IMG/VR virus record: IMGVR_UViG_3300035156_000188
Location: 64,001-92,422 of that record
Reading direction: 5' to 3' (one strand)
Origin: a virus
DNA: 28,422 nt
Below are positions 1-7,338 of the stretch, piece by piece. Both the position numbers and the translations under genes were made by a program. The first letter of the stretch is position 1, and the number at the start of each line of letters is the position of its first letter. Below the pieces are notes generated by a model that did not search any database, was not told the DNA's origin, and saw only the letters and a list, made by a program, of their open reading frames with translations.

Positions 1-2683
1 CAAGACGCGCCTCGTGACGGCCGACACCTTCGACCAGGCGATCGCCTGGGCCATGCCGCACATCCTGGCTTCGGGAGAAATCGCGCTCGACATCGAGACG
101 TCGACCCCGGAAGAGTCGGACGAGTGGCTGGCCAACATGACCAAGTCGGGCGACGCGGAGGACGCCGGCGTCGATGTGTTCGGCTCGTACCTGGTCGGCC
201 TGTCGATCACGTTCGGCCCGAACAATCAGTACACGCTCTACTTCTCGGTCAAGCACGCCCAGACCAACAACGTCGACAGCGAGCTTCTCCGGCAGTTCAT
301 CGCCCAGATCCCGCAGGAGATCCCGCTTATCATCCAGAACATGAACTTCGAGCTGGTCGTTCTGTTCAATGAGTGGGGCGCGCGCCAGATGAACAACGGC
401 TACGAAGGCTTCCTGCCTCACGTGCTGGACACGGCGCTGGAAGGCTCCTACGTCGACGAGAACACCCGGCGCGGCTTGAAGGAGCGCTCGCACAGCATCC
501 TGGGTTACCGCCAGCAGACGTTCGACGAGACGGTGCGCCTGACCGCGCATCCGGACGACCTGTTCCCGGGCGGCCGCCTGGTCTCGACCGACTACGAATA
601 CCAGACGGTCGGCACCGGCCGGTTCGAGCCGCTGTCGGACGAGGAAGTCCTGGCCGGCGTGCAGCCGGTTGAGGCGACGAAGCAGGAGCTGGTCGTTGAC
701 GCCTGCGGCGTTCCGGTCGTCAAGACCGAGACGCGCCGCTACAAGATGCACGAGCTGCCTGCGGCGCACGTGCTGGGCTATGGCGCCGATGACACCATCT
801 GCACCATCGCGCTGCACAACTACTACAAGCTGCACATGCAGCTGGAGCACCAGTGGAGCGTCTACCTGGAGGTGGAGATCGACGCGGCTTACCAGCACGC
901 CAAGAACTTCATCGACGGCTGCGACATTTCGCTGGAGAAGATGAACGCCCTGGCACTTGAGGACGACGAGACGTTCGACAAAGGCTGGGGCGTGCTGCGC
1001 GACTACCTGATCGACTCGGGCTGGGACGGCACGAAGCCACCTTGCTATACAGTCGACATCACGCCGGCGCAGGTCAAGGAGGCCTATACGATCGTGACCG
1101 GCAAAACGCTGGGCACGGCCATGCGCACCCTGTCCAAGCTGGTGACCTTCATCCGCGAGGTCGAGGAAGAGCCCCAGTTCGCCGGGATGCTCGACCTGCT
1201 GGTTCAGGCGCCCGCAGCAAGCACCATCGCTGCGTCGGAGCAGGCCTTCAACAACTACGTCGGCATGTTCTTCAAGGGCGAGCCCCAGTTCAACGACGGC
1301 TCGCCGAAGCAGATGCAGCGCCTGATGTACGAGGTGATGGGCCTGCCGATCGTGGTGCGCAACAAGGCCACCGAGACGATGCGCGCGGCCGGCATCAAGC
1401 AGGGCACGCCGAAGACGGACAACCTGGCCATCAACTACGCCTTGCTGGGCGTGATCAAGGACGCAGCTGACGCCGCGACCGAGATGGAGATGTGCCCGGA
1501 ACCGCAGCGCAGCGCCTGGGCGAAGGCTCGGGACGAAGCCCTGCGCAAAAAGGCCGTGCTCGAGGCCTTGCAGCTGATGTCGATGATCGGCACCCGCCGC
1601 TCGCTCTTCTACGGTAAGTACCCGTACTTCCCGCACTGGAAGGACGGCAAGGTGCGCTCGAATCACAACCAGTCCGCGGCCAACACCCGGCGCGCGACCG
1701 AGAGCAAGCCGAACAAGCAGCAGCTGCCGAAGCACCCGAAGATCGAGGGCTACCAGTCCAAGTTCCGCGAGGTGATCGTGCCGCACCGCCCTGACGCCGT
1801 CATCGTCTCGATCGACTTCAAGGCGCAGGAGCTGCGCATCATGGCCGAGCAGTCCCAAGATCCGGTCATGCTCTCGATGTACGTCGGCGACAACAAGCGC
1901 GACCAGCACACGCTGACCGCGTCGGCGATCGCCATGCGGGAGCAGCCAGACCGCGGCTGGAGCTACGAGACGTTCGAGGCGGCGCTCAAGAGCGAAGACC
2001 ACGAGACCACTACCTTCAAGTGGGTCAAGAAGATCCGCGGCCTGGGCAAGAAGCTGAACTTCACGGCGGAATACGGCGCGATGGCCGAGAAGGTCGCCAT
2101 CACCCTGATGATCAGCGTCGAGGACGCCCAGGCCTACCTGGATGCCCGCGAAGAGCTGTTCGTCGTCTCCGGCCAGTGGAAGAAGGCGGTCCAGGAGGAA
2201 GCGCGCAGCACCGGCATCGTTCGCACGATGATGGGCGCCGTGCGTCACCTTGGCCCGGCCTTCATGTCCGACGACAAGTGGGAAGCCTCGAAGGCGGAGC
2301 GCCAGGCGGTCAACTTCAAGATTCAGGGCTCGGCTGCCGAGCAGACGAAACTTGCAGAAGGCCGCATGTGGAAAGAGCGCCTGGCATACCGCTTCGACGC
2401 GGTCTGCATCGGCCCGATCCACGATGAAATCGTCTGGTCAGTTCGCATCTCCGACCTGTTCGAGTTCATCCCGGCGATGCATGCCTGCATGGTGGCCAAC
2501 TACGCCAACATGCAGGTACCGATCGAGGGCGACATCTCCTTCGGCCTGGACTTCTTCAACCAGGTCGAGGTCGGTGCGGTGCCGTCGCGTGAAGCGATCC
2601 AGAAGGGTCTCGACACGATGTGGGCCGAGAAGGCCAAGCGCGAGGCCAAGCGACTGGCTGAGCGCGAACTCGCAGCAGCATAA
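1..2683 (+). CDS. Family A DNA polymerase with 3'-5' exonuclease (5' end beyond window)
   Basis: Replicative DNA polymerase of the Pol I (family A) type. Numbering from the GTG at 14, the exonuclease domain has Exo I as ALDIETST (D26, E28), an Exo II-like NMNFE, and Exo III YGADD. The polymerase domain has motif A around D601 (SIDFKAQELR), motif B R675-K679-F683-Y687, and motif C HDE at 803-805. All catalytic carboxylates are present. Phe at 683 is the position that favours dNTP over ddNTP in E. coli Pol I. The frame is open to the left edge (codons from base 2) and the GTG lies only 25 codons before Exo I, so the true start may be upstream; 889 residues are visible from the GTG. No 5'-nuclease domain is fused. 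It heads the visible replication operon. The assignment is firm; only the start is uncertain. Confidence 0.95.
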   Translation, partial: KTRLVTADTFDQAIAWAMPHILASGEIALDIETSTPEESDEWLANMTKSGDAEDAGVDVFGSYLVGLSITFGPNNQYTLYFSVKHAQTNNVDSELLRQFIAQIPQEIPLIIQNMNFELVVLFNEWGARQMNNGYEGFLPHVLDTALEGSYVDENTRRGLKERSHSILGYRQQTFDETVRLTAHPDDLFPGGRLVSTDYEYQTVGTGRFEPLSDEEVLAGVQPVEATKQELVVDACGVPVVKTETRRYKMHELPAAHVLGYGADDTICTIALHNYYKLHMQLEHQWSVYLEVEIDAAYQHAKNFIDGCDISLEKMNALALEDDETFDKGWGVLRDYLIDSGWDGTKPPCYTVDITPAQVKEAYTIVTGKTLGTAMRTLSKLVTFIREVEEEPQFAGMLDLLVQAPAASTIAASEQAFNNYVGMFFKGEPQFNDGSPKQMQRLMYEVMGLPIVVRNKATETMRAAGIKQGTPKTDNLAINYALLGVIKDAADAATEMEMCPEPQRSAWAKARDEALRKKAVLEALQLMSMIGTRRSLFYGKYPYFPHWKDGKVRSNHNQSAANTRRATESKPNKQQLPKHPKIEGYQSKFREVIVPHRPDAVIVSIDFKAQELRIMAEQSQDPVMLSMYVGDNKRDQHTLTASAIAMREQPDRGWSYETFEAALKSEDHETTTFKWVKKIRGLGKKLNFTAEYGAMAEKVAITLMISVEDAQAYLDAREELFVVSGQWKKAVQEEARSTGIVRTMMGAVRHLGPAFMSDDKWEASKAERQAVNFKIQGSAAEQTKLAEGRMWKERLAYRFDAVCIGPIHDEIVWSVRISDLFEFIPAMHACMVANYANMQVPIEGDISFGLDFFNQVEVGAVPSREAIQKGLDTMWAEKAKREAKRLAERELAAA

Positions 2684-2698
2684 CCAACCCCACCACCC

Positions 2699-2720
2699 GC
2701 CCGGCGCCAGCGCGCCGGGC
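2699..2720 (+). other. Intergenic GC-rich hairpin after the polymerase gene
   Basis: A perfect 9-bp stem (GCCCGGCGC / GCGCCGGGC) closes a 4-base CAGC loop in the 56-base gap between the polymerase and the next gene. No T-tract follows, so it is not a standard intrinsic terminator. It could be an mRNA processing or stability element. A hairpin with similar surroundings lies at 4538-4557. Confidence 0.6.
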
Positions 2721-2739
2721 ACATAGTCAGGAGAATCAC

Positions 2740-3015
2740 ATGGGAATCGAATACAGCGCAGTTTTGATCGTCGGCCTGCCGCGCGGCGACATTGAAGACC
2801 AGGAGGTGATCGACGACGAGCTCGAAGCGGTTGCCGCGCGCTACGACGGCGACGGCGAGGACGACGCGATCGCCGGTATCGTCATCGTCGACAGCGGCGA
2901 CTATCAGGCGAAGGAAATCACCTTCGACCAGGCCAAGGTCGACGCGGCCAAAGAAAAATTCCGCAAGCTGACCGGCCAGGAAGGCAAGCTGTACCTCACG
3001 CCGTGCGGCTACTGA
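2740..3015 (+). CDS. Acidic hypothetical protein, 91 residues
   Basis: I do not recognise a family. The product is strongly acidic, with a run rich in Asp and Glu at about residues 19-45, followed by a beta-like stretch (GIVIVDSG) and a Lys-rich helix near 66-80. There is no signal peptide, membrane segment or cysteine pattern. The ATG has a good ribosome site (AGGAG, spaced 6). It lies between the polymerase and the zinc-ribbon gene, ending 3 bases before the latter. Its acidity would fit a DNA mimic or a partner of a replication protein, but this is only a guess. Confidence 0.8.
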   Translation: MGIEYSAVLIVGLPRGDIEDQEVIDDELEAVAARYDGDGEDDAIAGIVIVDSGDYQAKEITFDQAKVDAAKEKFRKLTGQEGKLYLTPCGY

Positions 3016-3018
3016 GCC

Positions 3019-3249
3019 GTGAAGACGACTATCACCGACTGCTGTGAATGCGGCAGCACCGAACTGTCCTGGCAGACCTCGATCGTCAACCGGTCGGATG
3101 TCCAGCAGGGGCGTCTGAACACGAACGATGTCGAGTGCGTATTCTCGCTCGGCTGCGACGAGTGCAGCGAGACCCTGGCCCTGGTCACCGCCGACCAGAT
3201 CGCCGGCGGCCTGAACAACCTTACCATCACCATAACCCCCACCATCTGA
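3019..3249 (+). CDS. Small zinc-ribbon-like protein, 76 residues
   Basis: The start is GTG, 3 bases after the preceding stop. Two cysteine pairs (C8/C11, with an extra C9, and C46/C49) are spaced like the two knuckles of a zinc ribbon, with the second pair in the context GCDECSE. The rest is polar and beta-like, ending in a Thr/Ile-rich tail. Zinc ribbons of this size usually act as nucleic-acid-binding or protein-adaptor modules. The place between polymerase and ligase suggests an accessory role in replication or transcription, but no specific function can be assigned. Confidence 0.75.
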   Translation: MKTTITDCCECGSTELSWQTSIVNRSDVQQGRLNTNDVECVFSLGCDECSETLALVTADQIAGGLNNLTITITPTI

Positions 3250-3258
3250 AAGAAAAAT

Positions 3259-4269
3259 ATGACCAAGACCCTCCCACAACTGGCCCTCGACATCAAGCCT
3301 GATTTCGCCGGCATGCGCTTCCCTGTCTGGGGCTTCCGTAAGATCGACGGCGTGCGCGGCTGCCACGTGACCGGCAAGTTCACTGGGCGCTCGCTCGAAG
3401 ACATGCCCAACACGGCGCTGGTCGAGAAGTTCAGCCGTCCAGGTTACGAAGGCTTCGACGGTGAGCTGACGATCGACGGCTACTTGCGCAACTGCGATCT
3501 GCCGGCGACGCTGGCAGCACCAGACAAGCCAGGCGACAAGCCGAAGACGCTGTGCAGCCTGACCACCGGCATCACCAGCCGCGGCAAGATCAAGAAGGGC
3601 GAGACGGCGCTGCCGACGAATGTCGTCTGGAACCTGTTCGACTACCTGCACCCGGACTACATCGACGCGCCATACGAAGACCGCTACGCCGCCTTGGCCG
3701 AACTGGTCGGCGACGGCGCCGATCCAGCGATTCACCTGCTGCCGTACGTCGTGATCGAAGACGCCGAGCAGGCCCAAGCCTTCATCGACGAATGCATCCT
3801 GCTGGGCTATGAAGGCGGCATCTTCCGTGATCCGAAGGCCAACCACAAGCACGGGCGCGCCACGGCCAAGGCCAACGACTTCTGGCGCTTCAAGCCGGCG
3901 TCGGTGAAGGACTGCGTCATCGTCGGCATCGAGGAAGCGATGGAAAACCAGAACGAGGCCAAGACGAACGCTCTGGGCCGCACCGAGCGTTCGTCGCACA
4001 AAGAGAACAAGGTCGGCAAGGGTATGGTCGGCGTGTTCCTGGCGCGGGATGTCGACGCTGCCGGCGCGCCGGTAGGCCCGGTGCTGCGTCTGGGTCCAGG
4101 CAGCGCCTCGCACGCCCAGCGCCTTGCATGGTTCAACGCCCCGGAGCAGATCGTCGGCTGGCCAGCCGAATACTGCAGCCTCGACACCGGCGTGAAGGAC
4201 GCGCCGCGCCAGGCCCGCTTCGTGCGCCGCCGCGAGAAGTTCGACCAGGCGGCGGAGCGTGCAGCATGA
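3259..4269 (+). CDS. ATP-dependent DNA ligase
   Basis: Seals nicks in DNA through an enzyme-AMP intermediate. The nucleotidyltransferase motifs are in order: motif I RKIDGVR with the adenylated K28, motif III FDGEL (E69), motif IIIa WNLFDYL (124-130), motif IV YEGGIFR (E185) and motif V FWRFKPA (K212). Motif V begins with Arg where many ligases have Lys. The C-terminal ~100 residues fit the OB-fold domain of small phage ligases, ending in a basic stretch (ARFVRRREKFD). At 336 residues it is near the size of T7 ligase. It overlaps the next gene by ATGA. Presence beside the polymerase fits Okazaki fragment joining and repair. An RNA ligase is less likely because of the OB-like tail. Confidence 0.93.
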   Translation: MTKTLPQLALDIKPDFAGMRFPVWGFRKIDGVRGCHVTGKFTGRSLEDMPNTALVEKFSRPGYEGFDGELTIDGYLRNCDLPATLAAPDKPGDKPKTLCSLTTGITSRGKIKKGETALPTNVVWNLFDYLHPDYIDAPYEDRYAALAELVGDGADPAIHLLPYVVIEDAEQAQAFIDECILLGYEGGIFRDPKANHKHGRATAKANDFWRFKPASVKDCVIVGIEEAMENQNEAKTNALGRTERSSHKENKVGKGMVGVFLARDVDAAGAPVGPVLRLGPGSASHAQRLAWFNAPEQIVGWPAEYCSLDTGVKDAPRQARFVRRREKFDQAAERAA

Positions 4270-4526
4270 GAATCATCGACACATTCACCGGCCCGGCCGG
4301 CAGCGGCAAGACCACGAAGCTGCGGCGCGTCGCGGCCGCCGCGCGCAACAACGGCCAGACGGCACTCGAGATCGTCGCGTCCGAGATCTACAAGTCTGAA
4401 CTCGAGCGCCTGATCCGCGAGGTCAAGCCCGACGTGCTGCTGCTCGACGAGTGGAGCCCAGCTTGCGGCTGGCGCCCGGAAGATCTCGTCGGCCCGGACA
4501 CGGTCCAGGTCTACTACGCAGCGTAA
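4266..4526 (+). CDS. Minimal P-loop NTPase-like protein, 86 residues
   Basis: The ATG overlaps the ligase stop (ATGA), implying coupled translation. The protein has a textbook Walker A (GPAGSGKTT, K15) at its N-terminus and a Walker B (VLLLDEW, D61-E62) 45 residues later, then only about 20 more residues to TAA. This is about one third of a normal P-loop domain: the strands that complete the fold and any sensor or arginine finger are absent. No coding sequence continues it in another frame before thymidylate synthase. It may be a decayed helicase- or kinase-like gene, or a small functional protein that completes another fold. Walker motifs are certain; function is unknown. Confidence 0.8.
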   Translation: MRIIDTFTGPAGSGKTTKLRRVAAAARNNGQTALEIVASEIYKSELERLIREVKPDVLLLDEWSPACGWRPEDLVGPDTVQVYYAA

Positions 4527-4537
4527 ATTCCCCACCC

Positions 4538-4557
4538 TGGCCGGCGCCTGCCGGCCA
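4538..4557 (+). other. Intergenic GC-rich hairpin before thymidylate synthase gene
   Basis: A perfect 8-bp stem (TGGCCGGC / GCCGGCCA) with a GCCT loop occupies the 47-base gap upstream of the thymidylate synthase gene. No T-tract follows. It is flanked by CCCACC before and ACAT after, much like the hairpin at 2699-2720. Confidence 0.6.
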
Positions 4558-4573
4558 CATCTGAAAGCGACTA

Positions 4574-5470
4574 ATGGAACAACAATACCTCTCCCTCCTG
4601 TGGGAAATCCTCAACCACGGCCAGCGCGAATCGAATCGCACCGGCATCGACACCCTGACCCTGCCCGGCGCCATGCTCAAGGGCGACCTGCGCGACGGCT
4701 TCCCGGCCGTCACGACGAAGGAGCTGGCGTGGGGCCCGGTCGTCGGCGAGCTGATCGCCTTCCTGCGTGGCGCCACCAACGTGGCCGACTTCCAGGCGCT
4801 CGGCTGCAACATCTGGAACCAGAACGCCTACGCCGACAAGTGGAAGGCCAGCCCGCACCACAGCGGCGAGCCGGGCGACATGGGCCGAATCTACGGCGCG
4901 CAGTGGCGTGACTGGCGCGGGTTCTACCCGGCCATGACTGACAACATCGGGGAGGTCGACCGCGTCGACCAGATCGCCGTGGCCCTGGACCAGCTGCGCA
5001 ACAACCCGGAAAGCCGCCGCATCATCGTCAACGCCTGGAACGCGGCCGAGCTCGACCAGGCCGCCCTGCCACCTTGCCACGTGTTGTTCCAGCTGCTCCC
5101 GCGCAGCGACGGCACGCTGCACATGACGATGTACCAGCGCAGCTGCGACATGTTCCTGGGCGTGCCCTTCAACATGGCCAGCTACGCGCTGCTGCTCGAA
5201 CTCTTCGCCGCCTGGTCGGGCCGGCAAGCTGCCACGCTGACGATGTTCCTGGCCGACGCCCACATCTACGTCAACCACATCGACCAGGTGAAGGAGCAGC
5301 TGAACCGTTCGATGCTGCCGGCGCCGAAGCTGGACATCTTCGACGCGCTGCCTGACGGCTGCCGGGCGCAGCTGCCTCTCGAAGATCTGCTGGCCGCGCT
5401 GCACCCGGCTGCGATCCGCCTCGAAGGCTACCAGTCCCACCCTGCGCTGCGCGCGCCGATGGCCGTATGA
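4574..5470 (+). CDS. thyA: Thymidylate synthase
   Basis: Converts dUMP to dTMP using methylene-tetrahydrofolate, supplying thymidine for phage DNA. Family signatures are intact over 298 residues: R22 in the N-terminal NRTG loop, the GRIYGAQWR block, the Arg pair R148-R149, catalytic C168 in PPCH, the QRSCD phosphate-binding block (C191, D192), N200 in LGVPFN, HIY at 230-232, and the C-terminal APMAV tail that closes the active site. N200 matches the Asn that selects uracil in E. coli ThyA; dCMP hydroxymethylases carry Asp there. A dUMP hydroxymethylase cannot be wholly excluded by eye. The ribosome site is weak (GAAAG). Its stop overlaps the next start (ATGA). Confidence 0.95.
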   Translation: MEQQYLSLLWEILNHGQRESNRTGIDTLTLPGAMLKGDLRDGFPAVTTKELAWGPVVGELIAFLRGATNVADFQALGCNIWNQNAYADKWKASPHHSGEPGDMGRIYGAQWRDWRGFYPAMTDNIGEVDRVDQIAVALDQLRNNPESRRIIVNAWNAAELDQAALPPCHVLFQLLPRSDGTLHMTMYQRSCDMFLGVPFNMASYALLLELFAAWSGRQAATLTMFLADAHIYVNHIDQVKEQLNRSMLPAPKLDIFDALPDGCRAQLPLEDLLAALHPAAIRLEGYQSHPALRAPMAV

Positions 5471-5631
5471 GCGCCGCCGCCAAGATCGAAGAGGCCGTGA
5501 CAAGCCTGGACGATGCGCGGCGGCAGCTGCGCGCCCTGGCTGAGAAGGTGGGCCTCACCACCGAGCTCGGGCGCCAGCTTGAGCTGATCGACGAAAAAGT
5601 TTTCGATGCGCGTATCGCGCTGGAAGGATAA
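5467..5631 (+). CDS. Small helical protein, 54 residues
   Basis: The ATG overlaps the thyA stop (ATGA) and the TAA lies 2 bases before the nuclease start, so the gene fits exactly into the operon. The product (MSAAAKIEEAV... to ...ARIALEG) is almost all helix-forming, with alternating charged and Leu/Ala residues consistent with one long amphipathic helix or coiled coil. There are no cysteines or membrane segments. No family is recognised. Coupling on both sides is the main evidence that it is real. Confidence 0.7.
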   Translation: MSAAAKIEEAVTSLDDARRQLRALAEKVGLTTELGRQLELIDEKVFDARIALEG

Positions 5632-5633
5632 CC

Positions 5634-6098
5634 ATGGCAACAGTAGGACAACGCGGCAAGTGGGCCGAGACGCAGGTGCGCAACTGGATGAAGATCCGCA
5701 GCGACGCCGACGCCCGCTTCGCATTCATGAGGTATCCGGATGCTCGCGCCGGCTCCCTGCAGGCGGCGCCGTCCGACTTCGAAGCGTCGTCGCACGGCAC
5801 GCACTACAAGGTTGAGGTCAAGGAGGTGAAGATCACGACAGCATCGACACGCCGGCTGCCATCTACCAACTTCTCGGCCGACAAGGTCGCCCGAATGATG
5901 AAGTGGCGCATGGCCGGCGACGAGGCTTGGGTGATCGTCGTGCACCTTGCGGCGCCGGCCGCGCGCGCCCACCAGGAATGGCGCCTGATCCCGATCGAAC
6001 ACTTCAAGCCCGGACAACCGTCCTGGGACGTGTCGATGTACAAGGCACACGCCCGTCTGGCTGACCTGATGCTCGAACTTTTCCCGGAGAAGAAATGA
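5634..6098 (+). CDS. Putative PD-(D/E)XK-type nuclease
   Basis: A 154-residue protein with a nuclease-like motif layout: an N-terminal helix with E12 (GKWAETQVRNW), then FMRYPDARAG, D48 in PSDFE, and E61-x-K63 in KVEVKEVK, followed by helices and a WVIVVHLA strand. D48...E61-x-K63 is the expected metal-binding core of PD-(D/E)XK enzymes, which include Holliday junction resolvases, VRR-NUC and recombination nucleases. It starts 2 bases after the preceding stop and overlaps the next start by ATGA. A position just before Mre11/Rad50-like genes fits DNA end or branch processing. The nuclease class is inferred from motifs; the substrate is unknown. Confidence 0.7.
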   Translation: MATVGQRGKWAETQVRNWMKIRSDADARFAFMRYPDARAGSLQAAPSDFEASSHGTHYKVEVKEVKITTASTRRLPSTNFSADKVARMMKWRMAGDEAWVIVVHLAAPAARAHQEWRLIPIEHFKPGQPSWDVSMYKAHARLADLMLELFPEKK

Positions 6099-6310
6099 AG
6101 CGCAGCAAAATCGAAGAGAAGCTGAACGACGCCATGCAGCGCAAGTCGAGCGCTGAGTGGGACGAGCGCAGCCTCACCAGCGACATCAACTACCACGACG
6201 GCGAGGCCAGCCGCATTCGCAAGCGGCGCCAGAGCGCGCGCAGCAAGATCGACCGCGCCAAGGCGACGATCGAGCGCCTGACCCAACAACTTTACGAAAG
6301 CGCCCCATGA
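6095..6310 (+). CDS. Small charged coiled-coil protein, 71 residues
   Basis: ATGA overlaps join it to genes on both sides. It is very rich in Arg, Lys, Glu, Ser and Asp, with predicted helices at both ends: an N-terminal KIEEKLNDAMQRK segment, and a C-terminal segment (RSKIDRAKATIERLTQQL) with heptad-like Ile/Leu spacing. There are no cysteines and no membrane segment. It may be an adaptor for the nuclease before it or the phosphoesterase after it, but no family is recognised. Confidence 0.75.
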   Translation: MKRSKIEEKLNDAMQRKSSAEWDERSLTSDINYHDGEASRIRKRRQSARSKIDRAKATIERLTQQLYESAP

Positions 6311-7338
6311 CCCTGACAGTAGTTAACGACTGGCACCTCGGTGCCCACCGCAGCGCCGGCACCACGCCGGCGACTGCCTACCAGCTGCGCATGGATCTGC
6401 TGGAGTTTGCTTCACGCCTCCTGGGCGGCGTGACTGGCAACCTGCTGGTGAATGGCGACCTGTTTGACGGCCCGGACATCCCGCGCGCCGACATGCTGAT
6501 GGCCGTGCGCCTGTTCAACGACTGGCTGGAGGCCGACCGCAGCCGGCGCCTCTGGCTGTCGAACGGCAACCACGACCTCGACAAGAACGCGACGCGGCTC
6601 TCGTCCTTCCAGTTCTTCGCCCAGCTGCTGGTGTCGATGCACCCGGAGCAGGTCGAGCACATCACGACCGGCCAGCACCTGCGCCTGCACGACGCCTGGG
6701 TCATCCCGCACATGCCGAACCAGGACCTGTTCGAACTTGAGCTGGAGAAGGTGCCGCCTTGCCGCTTCCTGTTCGTCCACTGCAATTACGACAACCAGTT
6801 CGCCGTCGAGCAGGATCACAGCCTGAATTTGTCGCGGGAATGGGCCGAAAAGTTGCCGGTGGAGTATATTGTCTTCGGGCATGAACACCAGGGCCGTACC
6901 GAGCTGGGCGGCAAGGTCGTGATCGTCGGGAACCAGTTCCCGTCCTCGGTCAGCGACTGCCTGGGCAACTGCGACAAGAACCTGCTGCGCACCGCCGGCG
7001 GCCGCTACGCCCTGCAGACCACGTGGCAGCCTGACGGCGACTTCGCGATACAGGACTGGCGCGAGCTGGAAGACACCGGTGCCCGCTTCATCCGGGTGAC
7101 CGGCCAGGCGGCAGCTGCCGAGGCGCCGGCCGTGGTCAACGCCGTCAGCCGCTTCCGCGCCAAGGCCGACGCCCTCGTCATCACCAACGCGGTGAAGATC
7201 GAAGGCGTCAACGACAGCGCCCAGCTCGAGCTCAGTCACGAGCAAATCAATTCGTTCAACGTCCGCGAAGCCTTGCGCGAGATGCTGACCGATACCGAAA
7301 ACCAAAAGATCGACATGTTGATGTCGGAAAGGGAGTAA
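6307..7338 (+). CDS. Mre11/SbcD-like metallophosphoesterase (DNA exonuclease subunit)
   Basis: Calcineurin-like phosphoesterase of 343 residues starting at the ATGA overlap. The two-metal motifs are all present: D8-x-H10 (NDWHLG), D51 (NGDLFDG), N88-H89 (SNGNHD), H158 (FVHCN) and H192-x-H194 (FGHEHQG). The Rad50/SbcC-like ATPase encoded shortly downstream makes the Mre11/SbcD or phage gp47/D12 nuclease role most likely, namely ATP-controlled processing of DNA ends. The tail beyond the catalytic core (about 220-343) would hold the capping and ATPase-binding parts. In most genomes the two subunits are adjacent; here a PP-loop gene is inserted between them, beginning the base after this stop. 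Confidence 0.88.
   Translation: MTLTVVNDWHLGAHRSAGTTPATAYQLRMDLLEFASRLLGGVTGNLLVNGDLFDGPDIPRADMLMAVRLFNDWLEADRSRRLWLSNGNHDLDKNATRLSSFQFFAQLLVSMHPEQVEHITTGQHLRLHDAWVIPHMPNQDLFELELEKVPPCRFLFVHCNYDNQFAVEQDHSLNLSREWAEKLPVEYIVFGHEHQGRTELGGKVVIVGNQFPSSVSDCLGNCDKNLLRTAGGRYALQTTWQPDGDFAIQDWRELEDTGARFIRVTGQAAAAEAPAVVNAVSRFRAKADALVITNAVKIEGVNDSAQLELSHEQINSFNVREALREMLTDTENQKIDMLMSERE

Noticed and set aside
2500-4113. 537-codon minus-strand open frame across polymerase end, hypothetical, zinc ribbon and ligase
   Set aside because: It crosses four well-supported plus-strand genes and their gaps; its composition is typical of a shadow frame in high-GC sequence.
4574-5470. Reading the thymidylate synthase homologue as a dCMP hydroxymethylase making modified cytosine
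   Set aside because: N200, the uracil-selecting Asn, is present where dCMP hydroxymethylases have Asp, and the C-terminal tail fits ThyA.
4571-5503. Long minus-strand open frame antisense to thymidylate synthase
   Set aside because: It mirrors a certain gene in GC-rich DNA, is Arg/Val/Ala/Gln-rich with no motif, and has no gene-like neighbours on that strand.
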